The notes under the pieces were generated by a model. The model ran no database searches and was not told the DNA's origin. It was given only the letters and a program-made list of their open reading frames with translations. From assembly GCF_008329905.1 (NCBI RefSeq), contig NZ_CP032155.1:3286001-3350000 (forward strand): 64,000 nt of DNA, in the 5' to 3' direction. Positions 27,330 through 37,350 of the stretch are shown in pieces. The stretch is from Mycobacterium sp. ELW1 (lineage in GTDB: Bacteria; Actinomycetota; Actinomycetes; Mycobacteriales; Mycobacteriaceae). How positions within the stretch are numbered: the stretch's first letter is position 1; each line of letters begins with the position of its first letter. The translations under genes and the position numbers were made by a program.

Positions 27330-27706
27330 CTGGCTACCTCGACGAGGTTTCCGTCGGGGTCGCGGCAGTAGTACGACGTCATCGCGCCCAGCGCACCGGT
27401 CTTTGTGACAGGCCCCTCGGTGATCGCCACCCCGGCCTCCCGCAGCTGCGCCTCCACGTCGTCAGGCGCGGCGGTGGTGATGAAGCAGAGATCGAGCGAA
27501 CCCGGTGAATCCGCCGCTCCCGTCGGCCAGTACGGCGCACCGGTGGGCCGCAGGTTGAGCTTCTGATCGCCGAAGCGCAGCGCGACCCGGTTTCCGGAGA
27601 ACACCTCGCGGCGCATGCCGAGCACCTGGACGTACCAGTCGGCGACGGCCTCCTTATCACGGCAATTGAGCACGACGTGGTCGATCCGCTCGATGACGAA
27701 CGACAT
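27317..27706 (-). CDS. VOC (glyoxalase/dioxygenase superfamily) protein
   Basis: 129 residues with paired beta-alpha-beta-beta-beta units: [25 protein letters not shown] in the first half, [27 protein letters not shown] and [19 protein letters not shown] in the second. Likely metal ligands are the His after RID and the Glu in LVEVAS. Reaction unknown; such proteins include glyoxalases, fosfomycin-type resistance proteins and dioxygenases. A TAGCGT ends 6 bp before the ATG, so the gene is leaderless. Confidence 0.8.
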   Translation of the reverse strand: MSFVIERIDHVVLNCRDKEAVADWYVQVLGMRREVFSGNRVALRFGDQKLNLRPTGAPYWPTGAADSPGSLDLCFITTAAPDDVEAQLREAGVAITEGPVTKTGALGAMTSYYCRDPDGNLVEVASYPT

Positions 27707-27712
27707 CCCTCG

Positions 27713-27718
27713 ACGCTA
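27713..27718 (-). promoter_or_regulatory. -10 element of a leaderless promoter for the VOC gene
   Basis: On the minus strand, TAGCGT followed by 6 bp and ATG 27706. Confidence 0.55.
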
Positions 27719-27726
27719 CTGGCAGG

Positions 27727-28689
27727 ATGGCTCGCATGTCTGCACCGGTGTTGCTGCTCGACGGCGCGAGCATGTGGTTTCGTTCGTTCTTCGGGGTGCC
27801 CTCGTCGATCACCGCGCCTGACGGCCGACAGGTCAACGCCGTGCGCGGCTTCCTGGACAGTGTGGCCACGCTGGTCAGCCGGGAACGCCCGGGCCGCCTG
27901 GTCGTGTGCCTCGACCTGGACTGGCGCCCGCAGTTCCGGGTCGATGCGATCCCGTCGTACAAAGCGCACCGGGTCGCTGAAGAAAAGCCCAGCGGGGAAA
28001 CGGATTTGGAAGAGGTCCCCGACGAGCTCAGCCACCAGGTCGAGATGATCATGGAGCTGCTCGACGCGTTCGGGATCGCCACCGCGGGCGCACCGGGCTA
28101 TGAAGCCGACGACGTGCTGGGCACGCTGGCCACCGCCGAGACGCGCGATCCCGTCGTCGTCGTCAGCGGCGACCGCGACCTGCTGCAGTTGGTGGGCGAC
28201 GATCCGGTCGCCGTGCGGGTTCTGTATCTGGGCCGCGGGTTGTCGAACGCCACGATGTTCGGGCCTGCCGAGGTCGCCGAGAAGTACGGGGTGCCGCCGC
28301 ATCGCGCGGGCGCCGCCTATGCCGAACTGGCTCTGCTGCGCGGTGATCCCTCCGACGGCCTGCCCGGGGTGCCGGGTGTCGGGGAGAAGACCGCGGCCAC
28401 GCTGCTGTCCCAGTACGGTTCGCTGGAGGACATCCTGGCCGCCGCGCACGACCCGAAATCGAAGCTGTCCAAGGCTTTTCGCAGCAAGATCCTGGCGGCG
28501 ACCGACTACATCGAGGCAGCCGGACCGGTGGTGCAGGTGGCCCGCGACGCACCGGTGGAGTTCAGCACCGATGGCGACCGGCTACCGCTGGCGGCCGCCG
28601 ACCCGTCACGCGTCGCGGATTTGGCCAACGCCTACGGTGTCGGCTCGTCCATCGGACGCCTGCAGAAAGCGCTGGACGCCCTCGACTAG
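27727..28689 (+). CDS. 5'-3' exonuclease (Rv2090-like)
   Basis: 320 residues, the stand-alone equivalent of the DNA polymerase I 5' nuclease domain. Active-site acidic residues are in [37 protein letters not shown] and [12 protein letters not shown]. The helix-three-turn-helix is [26 protein letters not shown]. Its likely role is removing RNA primers or flaps. Starts are possible at 27727 (MARMSAP) or 27736. It stands just before the Rv2091c-helY-tatCA block, as in M. tuberculosis. Confidence 0.92.
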   Translation: MARMSAPVLLLDGASMWFRSFFGVPSSITAPDGRQVNAVRGFLDSVATLVSRERPGRLVVCLDLDWRPQFRVDAIPSYKAHRVAEEKPSGETDLEEVPDELSHQVEMIMELLDAFGIATAGAPGYEADDVLGTLATAETRDPVVVVSGDRDLLQLVGDDPVAVRVLYLGRGLSNATMFGPAEVAEKYGVPPHRAGAAYAELALLRGDPSDGLPGVPGVGEKTAATLLSQYGSLEDILAAAHDPKSKLSKAFRSKILAATDYIEAAGPVVQVARDAPVEFSTDGDRLPLAAADPSRVADLANAYGVGSSIGRLQKALDALD

Positions 28690-28692
28690 CGG

Positions 28693-29460
28693 CTACTTGG
28701 GCCGGCCGACCTCGTAGGTGCCCTTGTCGTCCTGGAAGGTGACCGTCACCTGGCGCTTGGTGCCGTCGATGCTCACCTCGCAGGTGAAGGTGTCACCCTT
28801 CTTGACCGTCGGGTTCTGGCCGTTGTTGCACTTGACGTCCTTGACGTTCTTGGCGCCGTAGCCGTTGGTCTCGTCGGTGAGGATGTTCTGCACACCCTGC
28901 TGGGCCTTGCCGATATCGAGCTTGGTGGTCACGAAGAAGCCCGGCTTCCAGAAGCCCAGCACCAGCACGACGGCGACGACGATCGCGGCCAGCACTCCGA
29001 TGACCGTGAAGAGCACTGCCGAGGACTTCTTGGCGCCCTCGTCACCCGGCTGGGGATACGCGGCGTACTGCCCGGGCTGGTTGGGGTCGCCCGGCTGCTG
29101 CGGGTACTGACCAGGCTGCTGCGGGTACTGCCCCGGCTGCTGGGGGTACTGGCCGTACTGCGGCGGCTGGCCGTACTGCGGGTACTGCTGACCCGGCTGC
29201 GCGTAGGTGCCCGGGTTGTACTCGGTCGGCTGCTGGTACGGCTGCTGCGGGTACTGCTGACCGGGCTGCTGGCCGTACTGCGGGTATTGCTGCGGGGTGT
29301 AGGCGGGCGGCTGCCACGCCGGCGGCTCACCGGACGGCTGCTGCCAGGCCGGGGTTTCGCTGCCGCTGGGCTGCTGCTCGGAGCCGGGGGCAGGCTGATC
29401 CTGACCTTGCCCGGGTTGAGCCTGCCAGGGATTAGGTTCTGATCCCTGCGGTCCGCTCAT
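28693..29460 (-). CDS. Gln/Pro/Tyr-rich membrane protein with DUF4333 domain (Rv2091c-like)
   Basis: 255 residues. The first ~135 are low-complexity Pro-Gln-Tyr-Gly with repeats such as QYPQQPGQ, then one membrane segment ([25 protein letters not shown]), then an extracytoplasmic DUF4333 domain with a Cys pair ([22 protein letters not shown]). The repetitive part would be cytoplasmic. AAGGAGAG lies just before ATG 29460. Function unknown; M. tuberculosis has the same gene next to helY. Confidence 0.88.
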   Translation of the reverse strand: MSGPQGSEPNPWQAQPGQGQDQPAPGSEQQPSGSETPAWQQPSGEPPAWQPPAYTPQQYPQYGQQPGQQYPQQPYQQPTEYNPGTYAQPGQQYPQYGQPPQYGQYPQQPGQYPQQPGQYPQQPGDPNQPGQYAAYPQPGDEGAKKSSAVLFTVIGVLAAIVVAVVLVLGFWKPGFFVTTKLDIGKAQQGVQNILTDETNGYGAKNVKDVKCNNGQNPTVKKGDTFTCEVSIDGTKRQVTVTFQDDKGTYEVGRPK

Positions 29461-29516
29461 CGTCTCTCCTTGATCTGGTAGCGATTCGCCGCTCCCACCG
29501 TAGCGTTTGCATGAGC

Positions 29517-32303
29517 CTACCCGCCATCAACAGCGACGACGCCGCGCCGGATGTCGTCTATGGCACGGTTGGCGGTCTTCCGCAGCCCGGCTTCCGGCCC
29601 GGCGTTGCGGACTTGGTCGAGCAGATCGAGCACTTGTCGGCACCACCGCACGAAATCGCCCGCCGGCAGCGGGGTCCCGGCACCGGCGACGTCGGAGGCC
29701 GCCAGCGCGGCCGCCAGGTCGCCGGTCGTCGCCCACCGATAGATGGCGGCGACGAATCCTTCGTCGGGCTCGCGTGTCGGGCTGATCCGGTGCCGGTTCT
29801 CGTCGGCCCGCAGTTGCCCGGACATCCGCCGCATCTCGACCAGCGCGCGCCGCACGTTGACTGTCGGCATCTCGATGGCATGCGAGGGGGTGGGGCCGTC
29901 GCTGCCGCGGGTCTCGAACACCACGGCGGACAGCGCGGCAGCCAATTCGGCGGGCGCCAGCCCCTTCCAGACACCCTTGCGCAGACATTCGGCGACCAGC
30001 AGATCGCTTTCGTTGTAGATCCGCGTCAGCAGCCGGCCGTCGGCGGTGACGCCGAAATCGCCATCGCGCTGTTCGATGAAGCCGCGCTCGGTCAGCAACC
30101 CCACGATCCGGTCGAACGTTCGGGCCAGCGAGTTCGTCGCCGCGCTGACCTTCTTGCGGATCTGCTCGTTGTCGCGTTCGACCCGGAGATAACGCTCGCC
30201 GATCCGAACCTGGGCCTCCCGGCCGGCCATGTCGTGCACGGAGTGCTTGCGCATCGACTCCCGCAACGCGAGCAGCTCGGGATCGATGTCGGGTGCGTCC
30301 TCGGCGTCGCCGCGGCGTTTCCTGGTCGACGGCACCCGCAGCCCGGACGCCGCCGACAGCAGCGCCGAGGCGAGGTCGCGACGCACCCGCGGCTGCCGGT
30401 GCTCGACCCGCTTGGGTAGCGTCATCGATCCGATCGCGGCCGCGACACCGGCGAAATCGGCCGAGGAAACCCTTCCCGCCCAACGGTTTTCGGTCAACAC
30501 CAGGGGCCGCGGATCGGTCGACTCGTTGGCCGCCTCCAGCACCACGGCCAACCCACCGCGGCGGCCCTGCGTGATGTTGATGATGTCGCCGCGGCGCAGC
30601 GCCGCCAGCGTATCGGTGGTCGCCTGCCTGCGTTGCAGTCGCGAGGCCCGCGACTGCGCCCGCTCCCGCTCGCTGATCTGCGCGCGCAGCCGCACGTAGT
30701 CGAGGATCGCCGGCTCTTTGTCCGGCTGTGTGCGGCGGTCCCAGCCCAGCTCGGTGGCGATGTCGTCGAGCATCTTCTCGCCGCGTTCGACACCACGGAC
30801 CAGCCCCACCACCGACCGGTCGGCCTGGAACTGCGCGAACGACCGCTCCAGCAACTGGTGGGCCTGCTCCGGGCCCATCTGGTTCACCAGATTGATCGTC
30901 ATGTTGTACGACGGCGCGAACGAGCTTCGCAGCGGGAAGGTCCGGGTGGACGCCAGTCCGGCGACCTCGGCGGGCTCCACGTCGGGAGTCCACAGCACCA
31001 CGGCGTGGCCTTCGACGTCGATCCCGCGGCGACCCGCACGCCCGGTCAGCTGGGTGTACTCCCCCGGCGTCAGCGGCAGGTGCTGCTCGCCGTTGAACTT
31101 GACCAGCTTCTCCAGCACGACGGTGCGGGCCGGCATGTTGATGCCCAGCGCCAGTGTCTCGGTGGCGAAAACGGCCTTGACCAGTCCGGCGGTGAACAGC
31201 TCCTCGACGGTGTGCCGAAAGACCGGCAGCATGCCCGCATGGTGGGCGGCCAGCCCCCGCAGCAGCCCCTCGCGCCATTCGTAGTAGTCCAGCACCGCCA
31301 GGTCCGCGTCGGCGAGATCGCCGCAGCGCCGGTCGATCACCTGCGCGATCCGCTTGCGGTCCTCGTCGTCGGTCAGCCGCAGCGAGCTACGCAGGCATTG
31401 TTTGACCGCGGCGTCGCAGCCGGCGCGGGAGAAGATGAAGGTGATCGCGGGCAGCAGACCCTCACGGTCCAGCGAGGCGATCACATCGGGGCGCGACGGC
31501 GGACGGTGCAGGCCCGATCTCCCACCAGGACGCCCCGACCCGCGGCGGCGCGGCTCCCAATCGGTCAACCGTTCGGCCTCACGCCGGTGCGCGATGTGGC
31601 GGACGAGGTCCTGGTCGACGAGGTGCTGCTTGCCCACGCTGTTTTTGTCGGAGTAGTCGAACAGGTCGAACAGCCGCTTGCCGACCAACACGTGCTGCCA
31701 CAACGGAACCGGCCGGTGCTCGTCGACCACGACGGTGGTGTCGCCGCGCACGGTCTGGATCCACCCGCCGAACTCCTCGGCGTTGCTGACCGTCGCGGAC
31801 AGGCTGACCAGCCGCACATCGTCGGGCAGATGCAGGATGACCTCCTCCCACACCGCACCGCGCATCCGGTCGGCGAGGAAGTGGACTTCGTCCATCACGA
31901 CATGCGAAAGCCCGTGCAACGCATCAGATCCCGCGTACAGCATGTTGCGCAGCACTTCGGTCGTCATGACCACCACCGGCGCGTCGCCGTTGACCGACTG
32001 ATCGCCAGTCAGCAGACCGATGTTCTCCGCGCCGTACCGGCGCACCAGGTCGTTGTGCTTCTGGTTGCTCAGCGCCTTGATCGGTGTGGTGTAGAAGCAC
32101 TTTCGGCCTGCCGTGAGCGCCAGGTGTACCGCGAACTCGCCGACCACCGTCTTGCCCGCGCCGGTCGGTGCGCACACCAGCACACCGTGGCCACGTTCGA
32201 GCGCCTCACACGCCTTGCGCTGGAACGGATCGAGGGTGAACGTCAGCAGGTCGGTGAACTGCGCCAGGCTGCCGACCCCGCCGGCGTCAGGTGATGTCGT
32301 CAT
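29517..32303 (-). CDS. helY: DEAD/DEAH-box helicase HelY
   Basis: 928 residues, a Ski2-like/Mtr4-like helicase. N-terminal motor: Walker [28 protein letters not shown] (DEVH box), [10 protein letters not shown], and in the second motor domain [17 protein letters not shown] and [12 protein letters not shown]. The C-terminal half contains the DSHCT-type helical domain. Likely role: RNA unwinding, perhaps in RNA decay, although unproven in mycobacteria. ATG 32303 overlaps the tatC 3' end by 17 bp. The frame is open a further 53 codons but those residues come from reading through tatC. Confidence 0.93.
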   Translation of the reverse strand: MTTSPDAGGVGSLAQFTDLLTFTLDPFQRKACEALERGHGVLVCAPTGAGKTVVGEFAVHLALTAGRKCFYTTPIKALSNQKHNDLVRRYGAENIGLLTGDQSVNGDAPVVVMTTEVLRNMLYAGSDALHGLSHVVMDEVHFLADRMRGAVWEEVILHLPDDVRLVSLSATVSNAEEFGGWIQTVRGDTTVVVDEHRPVPLWQHVLVGKRLFDLFDYSDKNSVGKQHLVDQDLVRHIAHRREAERLTDWEPRRRGSGRPGGRSGLHRPPSRPDVIASLDREGLLPAITFIFSRAGCDAAVKQCLRSSLRLTDDEDRKRIAQVIDRRCGDLADADLAVLDYYEWREGLLRGLAAHHAGMLPVFRHTVEELFTAGLVKAVFATETLALGINMPARTVVLEKLVKFNGEQHLPLTPGEYTQLTGRAGRRGIDVEGHAVVLWTPDVEPAEVAGLASTRTFPLRSSFAPSYNMTINLVNQMGPEQAHQLLERSFAQFQADRSVVGLVRGVERGEKMLDDIATELGWDRRTQPDKEPAILDYVRLRAQISERERAQSRASRLQRRQATTDTLAALRRGDIINITQGRRGGLAVVLEAANESTDPRPLVLTENRWAGRVSSADFAGVAAAIGSMTLPKRVEHRQPRVRRDLASALLSAASGLRVPSTRKRRGDAEDAPDIDPELLALRESMRKHSVHDMAGREAQVRIGERYLRVERDNEQIRKKVSAATNSLARTFDRIVGLLTERGFIEQRDGDFGVTADGRLLTRIYNESDLLVAECLRKGVWKGLAPAELAAALSAVVFETRGSDGPTPSHAIEMPTVNVRRALVEMRRMSGQLRADENRHRISPTREPDEGFVAAIYRWATTGDLAAALAASDVAGAGTPLPAGDFVRWCRQVLDLLDQVRNAGPEAGLRKTANRAIDDIRRGVVAVDGG

Positions 32304-33222
32304 GCTGTGCCGCATACGTCGCCGGGGCGGCCACCGGTTCCGGCGCCTCGATGGGTGCGGCCTGCTCGTCGGGAATCTCGGCCTGCGCCTGGCGTTTGGC
32401 TTTGCGCCGGTCGCTGATCCGGGCGATCTGGATGGCGAATTCCAGGAGCAGCGTGAGCGCAAGACCCAGCGCCAGCATCGAGAACGGGTCCGAGCCGGGC
32501 GTGGCGAACGCGGCGAAGACGAATACGCCGAAGATCAGGCCGCGCCGCCAGGACTTGAGCCGCGCGTAGGGCAGCACGCCGATCAGGTTCAACATGATGA
32601 TCAGCAGCGGGAACTCGAAACTCACACCGAAGATCAGCAGCAGGTTGATCAGGAATCCGAAGTACTGGTCGCCGGACAGCGCGGTCACCTGGACGTCGCT
32701 GCCGACCGTCAAGAGGAAGTGCAGGGCCTTCGACAGGACGAAGTAGGCCAGCACGGTGCCCGCCACGAACAGCAGGGCGGCGAAGAAGACGAACACCGAC
32801 GCGAAGCGGCGTTCGTTGCGGTACAGGCCCGGGGTGATGAACGCCCACAACTGGTGCAGCCACACCGGGCAGGCCAGCACGATGCCCGCGGTCAGTCCGA
32901 CCTTGAGCCGCAACATGAATTGGTCGAACGGCGCTGTCGCCAGCAGGCGGCAGCCCCCGTCGGCACTGATGTCGGCGCGGGCCGACTGCGGCAGCGAGCA
33001 GTACGGCTCGCGTAGCCATTCACCCAGGCTCTCCAGCCCGAAGAACCCGTGGCTGTACCAGAGGAACCCGATGATTGTGGTCAGTGCGACGGCACCCATC
33101 GCGATCAGCAGTCGGTACCGCAACTCCCGGATGTGGTCGACGAGGGACATCGTCCCGTCCGGATTGACGCGGCTGCGGCGTTGACGGGGGTCCAGCCGCG
33201 ACAGAATTTTAGGTGTGCGCAC
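32287..33222 (-). CDS. tatC: twin-arginine translocase subunit TatC
   Basis: 311 residues with six membrane segments. TatC recognises twin-arginine signal peptides of folded exported proteins. The conserved Glu in [13 protein letters not shown], the FxxP-type periplasmic loop ([15 protein letters not shown]) and the TM4-TM5 region with the second Glu ([15 protein letters not shown]) are present. The C-terminal cytoplasmic tail is long, basic and then Pro/Ala-rich. GTG 33222 is used; no other start fits better. Transcribed with tatA (upstream) and helY (17-bp overlap). Confidence 0.95.
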   Translation of the reverse strand: MRTPKILSRLDPRQRRSRVNPDGTMSLVDHIRELRYRLLIAMGAVALTTIIGFLWYSHGFFGLESLGEWLREPYCSLPQSARADISADGGCRLLATAPFDQFMLRLKVGLTAGIVLACPVWLHQLWAFITPGLYRNERRFASVFVFFAALLFVAGTVLAYFVLSKALHFLLTVGSDVQVTALSGDQYFGFLINLLLIFGVSFEFPLLIIMLNLIGVLPYARLKSWRRGLIFGVFVFAAFATPGSDPFSMLALGLALTLLLEFAIQIARISDRRKAKRQAQAEIPDEQAAPIEAPEPVAAPATYAAQHDDIT

Positions 33223-33267
33223 GGCAGCGGCAGACTACGGGCGTCGGAGCGCCCGGTTGTCGTCGGT

Positions 33268-33540
33268 TCAGGCCGGTTTGGCGTCGGTGTGGCTCTGGGC
33301 CGGCGGGGTCACCGGTGCCTCGACGCGCTCGGACTGCACCTGAGTGGGAGGCTGCGCGGGCGTGACGGGAGTGTCCGCCTTGTGCTCGTTCTGCAGCTCC
33401 TTGACCTCTGACTTGAAGATGCGCATCGACTTGCCCAGCGAGCGGGCGGCATCAGGCAACCTCTTCGACCCGAAGAGCAGCACGACCACCGCGATGAGAA
33501 TCAGCCAGTGCCACGGTTGTAGAGCACCCAATTTGGTCAC
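33268..33540 (-). CDS. tatA: twin-arginine translocase subunit TatA
   Basis: 90 residues. One N-terminal membrane helix ([13 protein letters not shown]), the conserved Phe-Gly hinge, an amphipathic helix ([25 protein letters not shown]) and a Pro/Thr-rich tail, the standard TatA layout. It forms the translocation pore with TatC, encoded 45 bp downstream. GTG 33540 has CTGGAG just upstream; a TAGCAT is about 20 bp before that. Confidence 0.95.
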   Translation of the reverse strand: MTKLGALQPWHWLILIAVVVLLFGSKRLPDAARSLGKSMRIFKSEVKELQNEHKADTPVTPAQPPTQVQSERVEAPVTPPAQSHTDAKPA

Positions 33541-33596
33541 CTCCAGAAGTTGTCTCGATGCTACCCCACCGGCCCCACGTCCAGCCGATATGCAGG

Positions 33597-34568
33597 TCAG
33601 CCGCTCAGCTCGGAATATGCGGCCAAGGCCGCGGACGCACTCTCACGGACACGGGTCACCAGCGACTCCGGTTCGAGGACTCGGACGTCGGCGCCGAATC
33701 CCAGCAGCGCCCGGCACATCCATTCCTCGGAGGCGTAGGTCATCGAGGCCTTGTGATAGCCGTCGGGCAGTTCCTCGAGGATCCGCATCGGGTAGTACTC
33801 GAGCATCCAGGTCGCCGTCGGGGCCAGCAGCAGGGTCGCGGCGGGCAGCGCCGGATCGGCGTCGAACAGTGAGGTGTCCGGGGGTGCCTGCTTGGCCGGT
33901 TCGGGCGGGACGGCGGCCTGGTCGAGCACCGTCGCCTCGACGATGCGATCGAACCGGAACAGTCGCACTCCCTCGGCGTCGCGGGCCCAGGCCTGCAGAT
34001 AGCTGTGGTCGCCGACCAGCACCACCCGGATCGGGTCGACGACGCGGCTGGTCAGGGTGTCCCGGGACGCCGAGTAGTACTCGATGTTCAGGGCGCGACC
34101 GTCACGGACGGCGGCGCGCACCGCGGCAGCGGTGTCACTTTCGATGGGCGCCCGCTCGTCCACCGCGGCGACGGCGTGGGTGTGGTCGTGGCCGACGGTG
34201 CCGGCCGCCGATTCGATCTTGGCGATGGCGCTCAGCGCGGCCTGCGGGTCGACGACACCGGGGATGTCGACCAGCGCCCGCAGCGCGACCAGCAGACCGG
34301 TGGCCTCCGGCGACGTCAGCCGCAGCGGCTCGTCCATGCCCGCCGAGAACGTCACCTTGATCGAGTCGCCGGAGAACTCGAAGTCGATCAGATCGCCAGG
34401 CCCGTACCCGGGCAGGCCGCACATCCAGAGCTGATCGAGGTCCTGCTGAAGCTGCTTGCGGGTCACGCCCAGATCGGCGGCGGCCTCGTCGTAGGTGATG
34501 CTGGGGTTGGCCTTGAGGTACGGCACCATGTTGAGCAGCCGCACCAGCCGCGTCGAAACGGGTGTCAT
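33597..34568 (-). CDS. pafC: WYL-domain transcriptional activator PafC
   Basis: 323 residues: N-terminal winged helix ([39 protein letters not shown]), WYL domain in the middle ([41 protein letters not shown]) and a C-terminal WCX segment. With PafB it activates the LexA-independent DNA-damage promoters of mycobacteria. It overlaps pafB by 4 bp, in the typical pafB-pafC order. Despite the locus name it does not act in pupylation itself. Confidence 0.95.
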   Translation of the reverse strand: MTPVSTRLVRLLNMVPYLKANPSITYDEAAADLGVTRKQLQQDLDQLWMCGLPGYGPGDLIDFEFSGDSIKVTFSAGMDEPLRLTSPEATGLLVALRALVDIPGVVDPQAALSAIAKIESAAGTVGHDHTHAVAAVDERAPIESDTAAAVRAAVRDGRALNIEYYSASRDTLTSRVVDPIRVVLVGDHSYLQAWARDAEGVRLFRFDRIVEATVLDQAAVPPEPAKQAPPDTSLFDADPALPAATLLLAPTATWMLEYYPMRILEELPDGYHKASMTYASEEWMCRALLGFGADVRVLEPESLVTRVRESASAALAAYSELSG

Positions 34569-35554
34569 GTCTGCACCCCGGCTTGGGCCCGCAGCCTGGT
34601 GATGACGTCGTCGCGCAGTGTGGCCGGCTCCAGCACCAGCGCGTCTGCCCCGTAGCCCGCGACCTCGCGCGCGAGCCGGTCGCGGGTGCCGATGTCGAGT
34701 TCGATCACCTCGCCCGAGCGTCCGCCGATGCTGCGCGCTCCCGTGGATTTTCCGTTGCGGCGCAACGACATAGCCTTACCGTCGGCAACCCACACCGAAG
34801 CCTGCACCCCGCTGGGGGCTTCGCCGATCGCCCGGTCGACGATCGCCCGCAGATCGACCCCGACGGGTCTGGTGACCGATCCCGGCGGGCCGACCGTTGT
34901 GATGTCGGCGCCGATGCGGGACAGCCGAAATGTTCTGGTGGCGTTGCGGTCCCGGTCATGCCCGACGAGATACCAGCGGCCCCGGTCGGTGATCACTCCC
35001 CACGGTTCCACCGTGCGCACGGTGTAGGGGTCGGTCGGCAGGGACCGGTGCCGGAACTGAACCGGCTGACCGGAGTCGATGGCCGACAACAGGTTTCCCA
35101 GCACGTCTTCGGATCCGCGCAACCCGGGCGGTCCCGAGGCGGTGGTGATCGCGACAGCGGCATCGGGATCGACGTCGACGCCGGCCGCGCGCAGCTTCAG
35201 AAGCGCACCCTGGGTCGCGGTGATCAGCTCCGGCGATTCCCAGAGCTTGGTGGCGATCGCGACGGCGCCCGCCTCCTCGTCGGTGAGTTCGATGTCGGGC
35301 AGCGCATAGGCGTCGCGGTTGATCCGGTAGCCCTCGGTGGGGTCGAACGACGACACCCGGCCGGTCTCCAAGGGGATGCCCAGATCGCGCAGCTCGTTCT
35401 TGTCGCGCTCGAACATCCGGGAGAACGCCTCGTCGCTGGGGCTCTCTGCGTAGCCCGCGACGCTTGCGCGGATGCGTTCCGCGGTGATGTAGCCGTGCGT
35501 GGACAGCAGCGCGATGACGAGGTTCATCAACCGCTCTACTTTGGATGTCGCCAC
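34565..35554 (-). CDS. pafB: WYL-domain transcriptional activator PafB
   Basis: 329 residues, same architecture as PafC: winged helix (KVERLMNLVIALLSTHGYITAERIRASVAGY), WYL domain (QPVQFRHRSLPTDPYTVRTVEPWGVITDRGRWYLVGHDRD) and WCX tail. It partners PafC in activating RecA-NDp-type promoters; a likely target with that motif is the nuclease gene at 51.4 kb in this window. GTG 35554 is leaderless: a TAAGGT ends 7 bp upstream. Confidence 0.95.
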   Translation of the reverse strand: MATSKVERLMNLVIALLSTHGYITAERIRASVAGYAESPSDEAFSRMFERDKNELRDLGIPLETGRVSSFDPTEGYRINRDAYALPDIELTDEEAGAVAIATKLWESPELITATQGALLKLRAAGVDVDPDAAVAITTASGPPGLRGSEDVLGNLLSAIDSGQPVQFRHRSLPTDPYTVRTVEPWGVITDRGRWYLVGHDRDRNATRTFRLSRIGADITTVGPPGSVTRPVGVDLRAIVDRAIGEAPSGVQASVWVADGKAMSLRRNGKSTGARSIGGRSGEVIELDIGTRDRLAREVAGYGADALVLEPATLRDDVITRLRAQAGVQT

Positions 35555-35561
35555 TCGGAAA

Positions 35562-35567
35562 ACCTTA
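35562..35567 (-). promoter_or_regulatory. -10 element of a leaderless pafBC promoter
   Basis: On the minus strand TAAGGT, 7 bp before the pafB GTG at 35554. It lies in the 48-bp gap after pafA, so pafBC can be transcribed separately from pafA. Confidence 0.55.
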
Positions 35568-35602
35568 GCGGGAAACGGTGCGCCGCCCCTGCGGCGCGCT
35601 CG

Positions 35603-36961
35603 TCACATGCTGGCGATGAGTCGCTTCACCCGCTCGTCGACCGAGCGGAACGGGTCCTTGCACAGCACCGTGCGCTGAGCCTGGTCGTTGAGCTTGAGAT
35701 GCACCCAGTCCACGGTGAAATCGCGGCCCGCCTCCTGGGCGGCGCTGATGAACTCACCGCGCAGCTTGGCCCGCGTGGTCTGCGGCGGGGTGTCGACGGC
35801 GGCCTCGATCTCCTCGTCGGTGGTGATCCGAGTCGCCAGGCCCTTGCGCTGCAGCAGATCGAACACACCGCGGCCGCGCTTGATGTCGTGGTAGGCCAGG
35901 TCCAGCTGGCTGATCTTCGGATCGGACAGCTCCATGCTGTAGCGGTCCTGGTAGCGCTGGAACAGCTTGCGCTTGATCACCCAGTCGATCTCGGTGTCGA
36001 CCTTGGCGAAGTCCTGGCTCTCGACGGCGTCGAGTTGGCGGCCCCACAGGTCGACCACCTGGTCGATCTGGGTGTTGGGTTCGCGGGTCTGCAGGTACTC
36101 CACCGCGCGGGCGTAGTACTCGCGCTGGATGTCCAGGGCACTGGCCTGCCGTCCACCGGCGAGGCGCACCGGCCGCCGTCCGGTCAGGTCGTGGCTGACC
36201 TCGCGGATCGCCCGGATCGGGTTGTCCAGTGAGAAGTCGCGGAACGCGACCCCGGCCTCGATCATCTCCAGCACCAGCGAGGCGGTGCCGACCTTGAGCA
36301 TGGTGGTGGACTCGCACATGTTGGAGTCCCCGACGATCACGTGCAGCCGGCGGTACTTCTCGGCGTCGGCGTGCGGTTCGTCGCGGGTGTTGATGATCGG
36401 GCGCGACCGGGTGGTGGCGCTCGAGACGCCTTCCCAGATGTGTTCGGCGCGCTGGCTCAGGCAGAACGTGGCCGCCTTGGGCGTCTGCAAGACCTTGCCC
36501 GCACCGCAGATCAGCTGGCGGGTGACCAGGAACGGCAGCAGCACATCGGAGATCCGGGAGAATTCGCCGGCCCGCACGATCAGGTAGTTCTCGTGGCAGC
36601 CGTAGGAGTTGCCGGCCGAATCGGTGTTGTTCTTGAACAGGTAGATGTCCCCGCCGATGCCTTCGTCGGCCAGTCGCTGTTCGGCGTCGATGAGGAGGTC
36701 TTCCAGCACCCGCTCACCGGCTCGGTCGTGAGTGACCAGCTGCGTCAGGTTGTCGCATTCGGCGGTGGCGTACTCGGGGTGGCTGCCCACGTCGAGGTAC
36801 AGGCGCGCGCCGTTGCGCAGGAACACGTTCGAGCTGCGGCCCCACGACACCACCCGACGGAACAGGTACCGGGCGACCTCGTCCGGACTGAGCCGACGAT
36901 GGCCGTGGAACGTGCAGGTGACACCGAATTCGGTTTCGATGCCCATGATTCTCCGCTGCAC
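35603..36961 (-). CDS. pafA: Pup-protein ligase PafA
   Basis: 452 residues, a glutamine-synthetase-like ligase. PafA joins the C-terminal Glu of Pup to substrate lysines using ATP, marking proteins for the proteasome. Metal/ATP-binding [50 protein letters not shown], and [26 protein letters not shown] are all present. GTG 36961 starts MQRRIMGIE and is leaderless (TAGGCT 7 bp upstream). Dop, encoded at 42.2 kb, is its paralogue. Confidence 0.97.
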   Translation of the reverse strand: MQRRIMGIETEFGVTCTFHGHRRLSPDEVARYLFRRVVSWGRSSNVFLRNGARLYLDVGSHPEYATAECDNLTQLVTHDRAGERVLEDLLIDAEQRLADEGIGGDIYLFKNNTDSAGNSYGCHENYLIVRAGEFSRISDVLLPFLVTRQLICGAGKVLQTPKAATFCLSQRAEHIWEGVSSATTRSRPIINTRDEPHADAEKYRRLHVIVGDSNMCESTTMLKVGTASLVLEMIEAGVAFRDFSLDNPIRAIREVSHDLTGRRPVRLAGGRQASALDIQREYYARAVEYLQTREPNTQIDQVVDLWGRQLDAVESQDFAKVDTEIDWVIKRKLFQRYQDRYSMELSDPKISQLDLAYHDIKRGRGVFDLLQRKGLATRITTDEEIEAAVDTPPQTTRAKLRGEFISAAQEAGRDFTVDWVHLKLNDQAQRTVLCKDPFRSVDERVKRLIASM

Positions 36962-36968
36962 GACACCG

Positions 36969-36974
36969 AGCCTA
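36969..36974 (-). promoter_or_regulatory. -10 element of a leaderless pafA promoter
   Basis: TAGGCT on the minus strand followed by 7 bp and GTG 36961. Confidence 0.6.
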
Positions 36975-37037
36975 CTGGTTGCTGTGCACTAGCGGTGGGC
37001 AAGCGGGGCGCGAAACGGGTTCAGAATCCCTGTGGAT

Positions 37038-37052
37038 GGCGGAAAGACCGCC
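37038..37052 (+). promoter_or_regulatory. short hairpin in the leader of the small gene at 37078
   Basis: GGCGG and CCGCC around AAAGA form a 5-bp stem, 25 bp before the GTG. Possible transcript leader structure; no known motif. Confidence 0.3.
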
Positions 37053-37077
37053 GCCGCGGGGCATGCCAGCATGAGCC

Positions 37078-37350
37078 GTGCCCGAGCGCGTCGTCGTCGA
37101 TACCGCCACGTTGGGGGCGCTGGCGGACGCGCTGACCCGCAGGGCAGGTCACCTTTCAGGCCTTGCGATACCCGGCGTCGCAGAGCTACCCGGTTCTGCG
37201 CTGGTCGGTGTGGCCGCACCGGCGCGCATCGCGGCTGAGGTGCACCGACTCGGTACGGCTCTGCAGGATTGGGTTTGCTCGATGCGCCGGTCGGTGGACG
37301 AACTCGGCGCCGCCGACGACGCCACCGCACAACGTCTTCAGCCGCGGTGA
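37078..37350 (+). CDS. small helical protein, possibly type VII secretion-related
   Basis: 90 residues, Ala-rich and predicted all-helical: VDTATLGALADALTRRAGHLSGL, a Gly/Pro turn, then AEVHRLGTALQDWVCSMRRSVDELGAADDATAQRL. The helix-turn-helix shape and size resemble WXG100/DUF2580 (EspC-like) proteins, but no exact WxG is present; a Trp stands in LQDWVCSM. GTG 37078 is assumed. It overlaps the downstream DUF1023 hydrolase gene by 4 bp (GTGA), so the two are almost certainly made together. Function unknown. Confidence 0.6.
   Translation: MPERVVVDTATLGALADALTRRAGHLSGLAIPGVAELPGSALVGVAAPARIAAEVHRLGTALQDWVCSMRRSVDELGAADDATAQRLQPR

Noticed and set aside
30633..32294. Long plus-strand frame opposite helY
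   Set aside because: Composition of an antisense shadow, no motif; HelY motifs are intact on the other strand.
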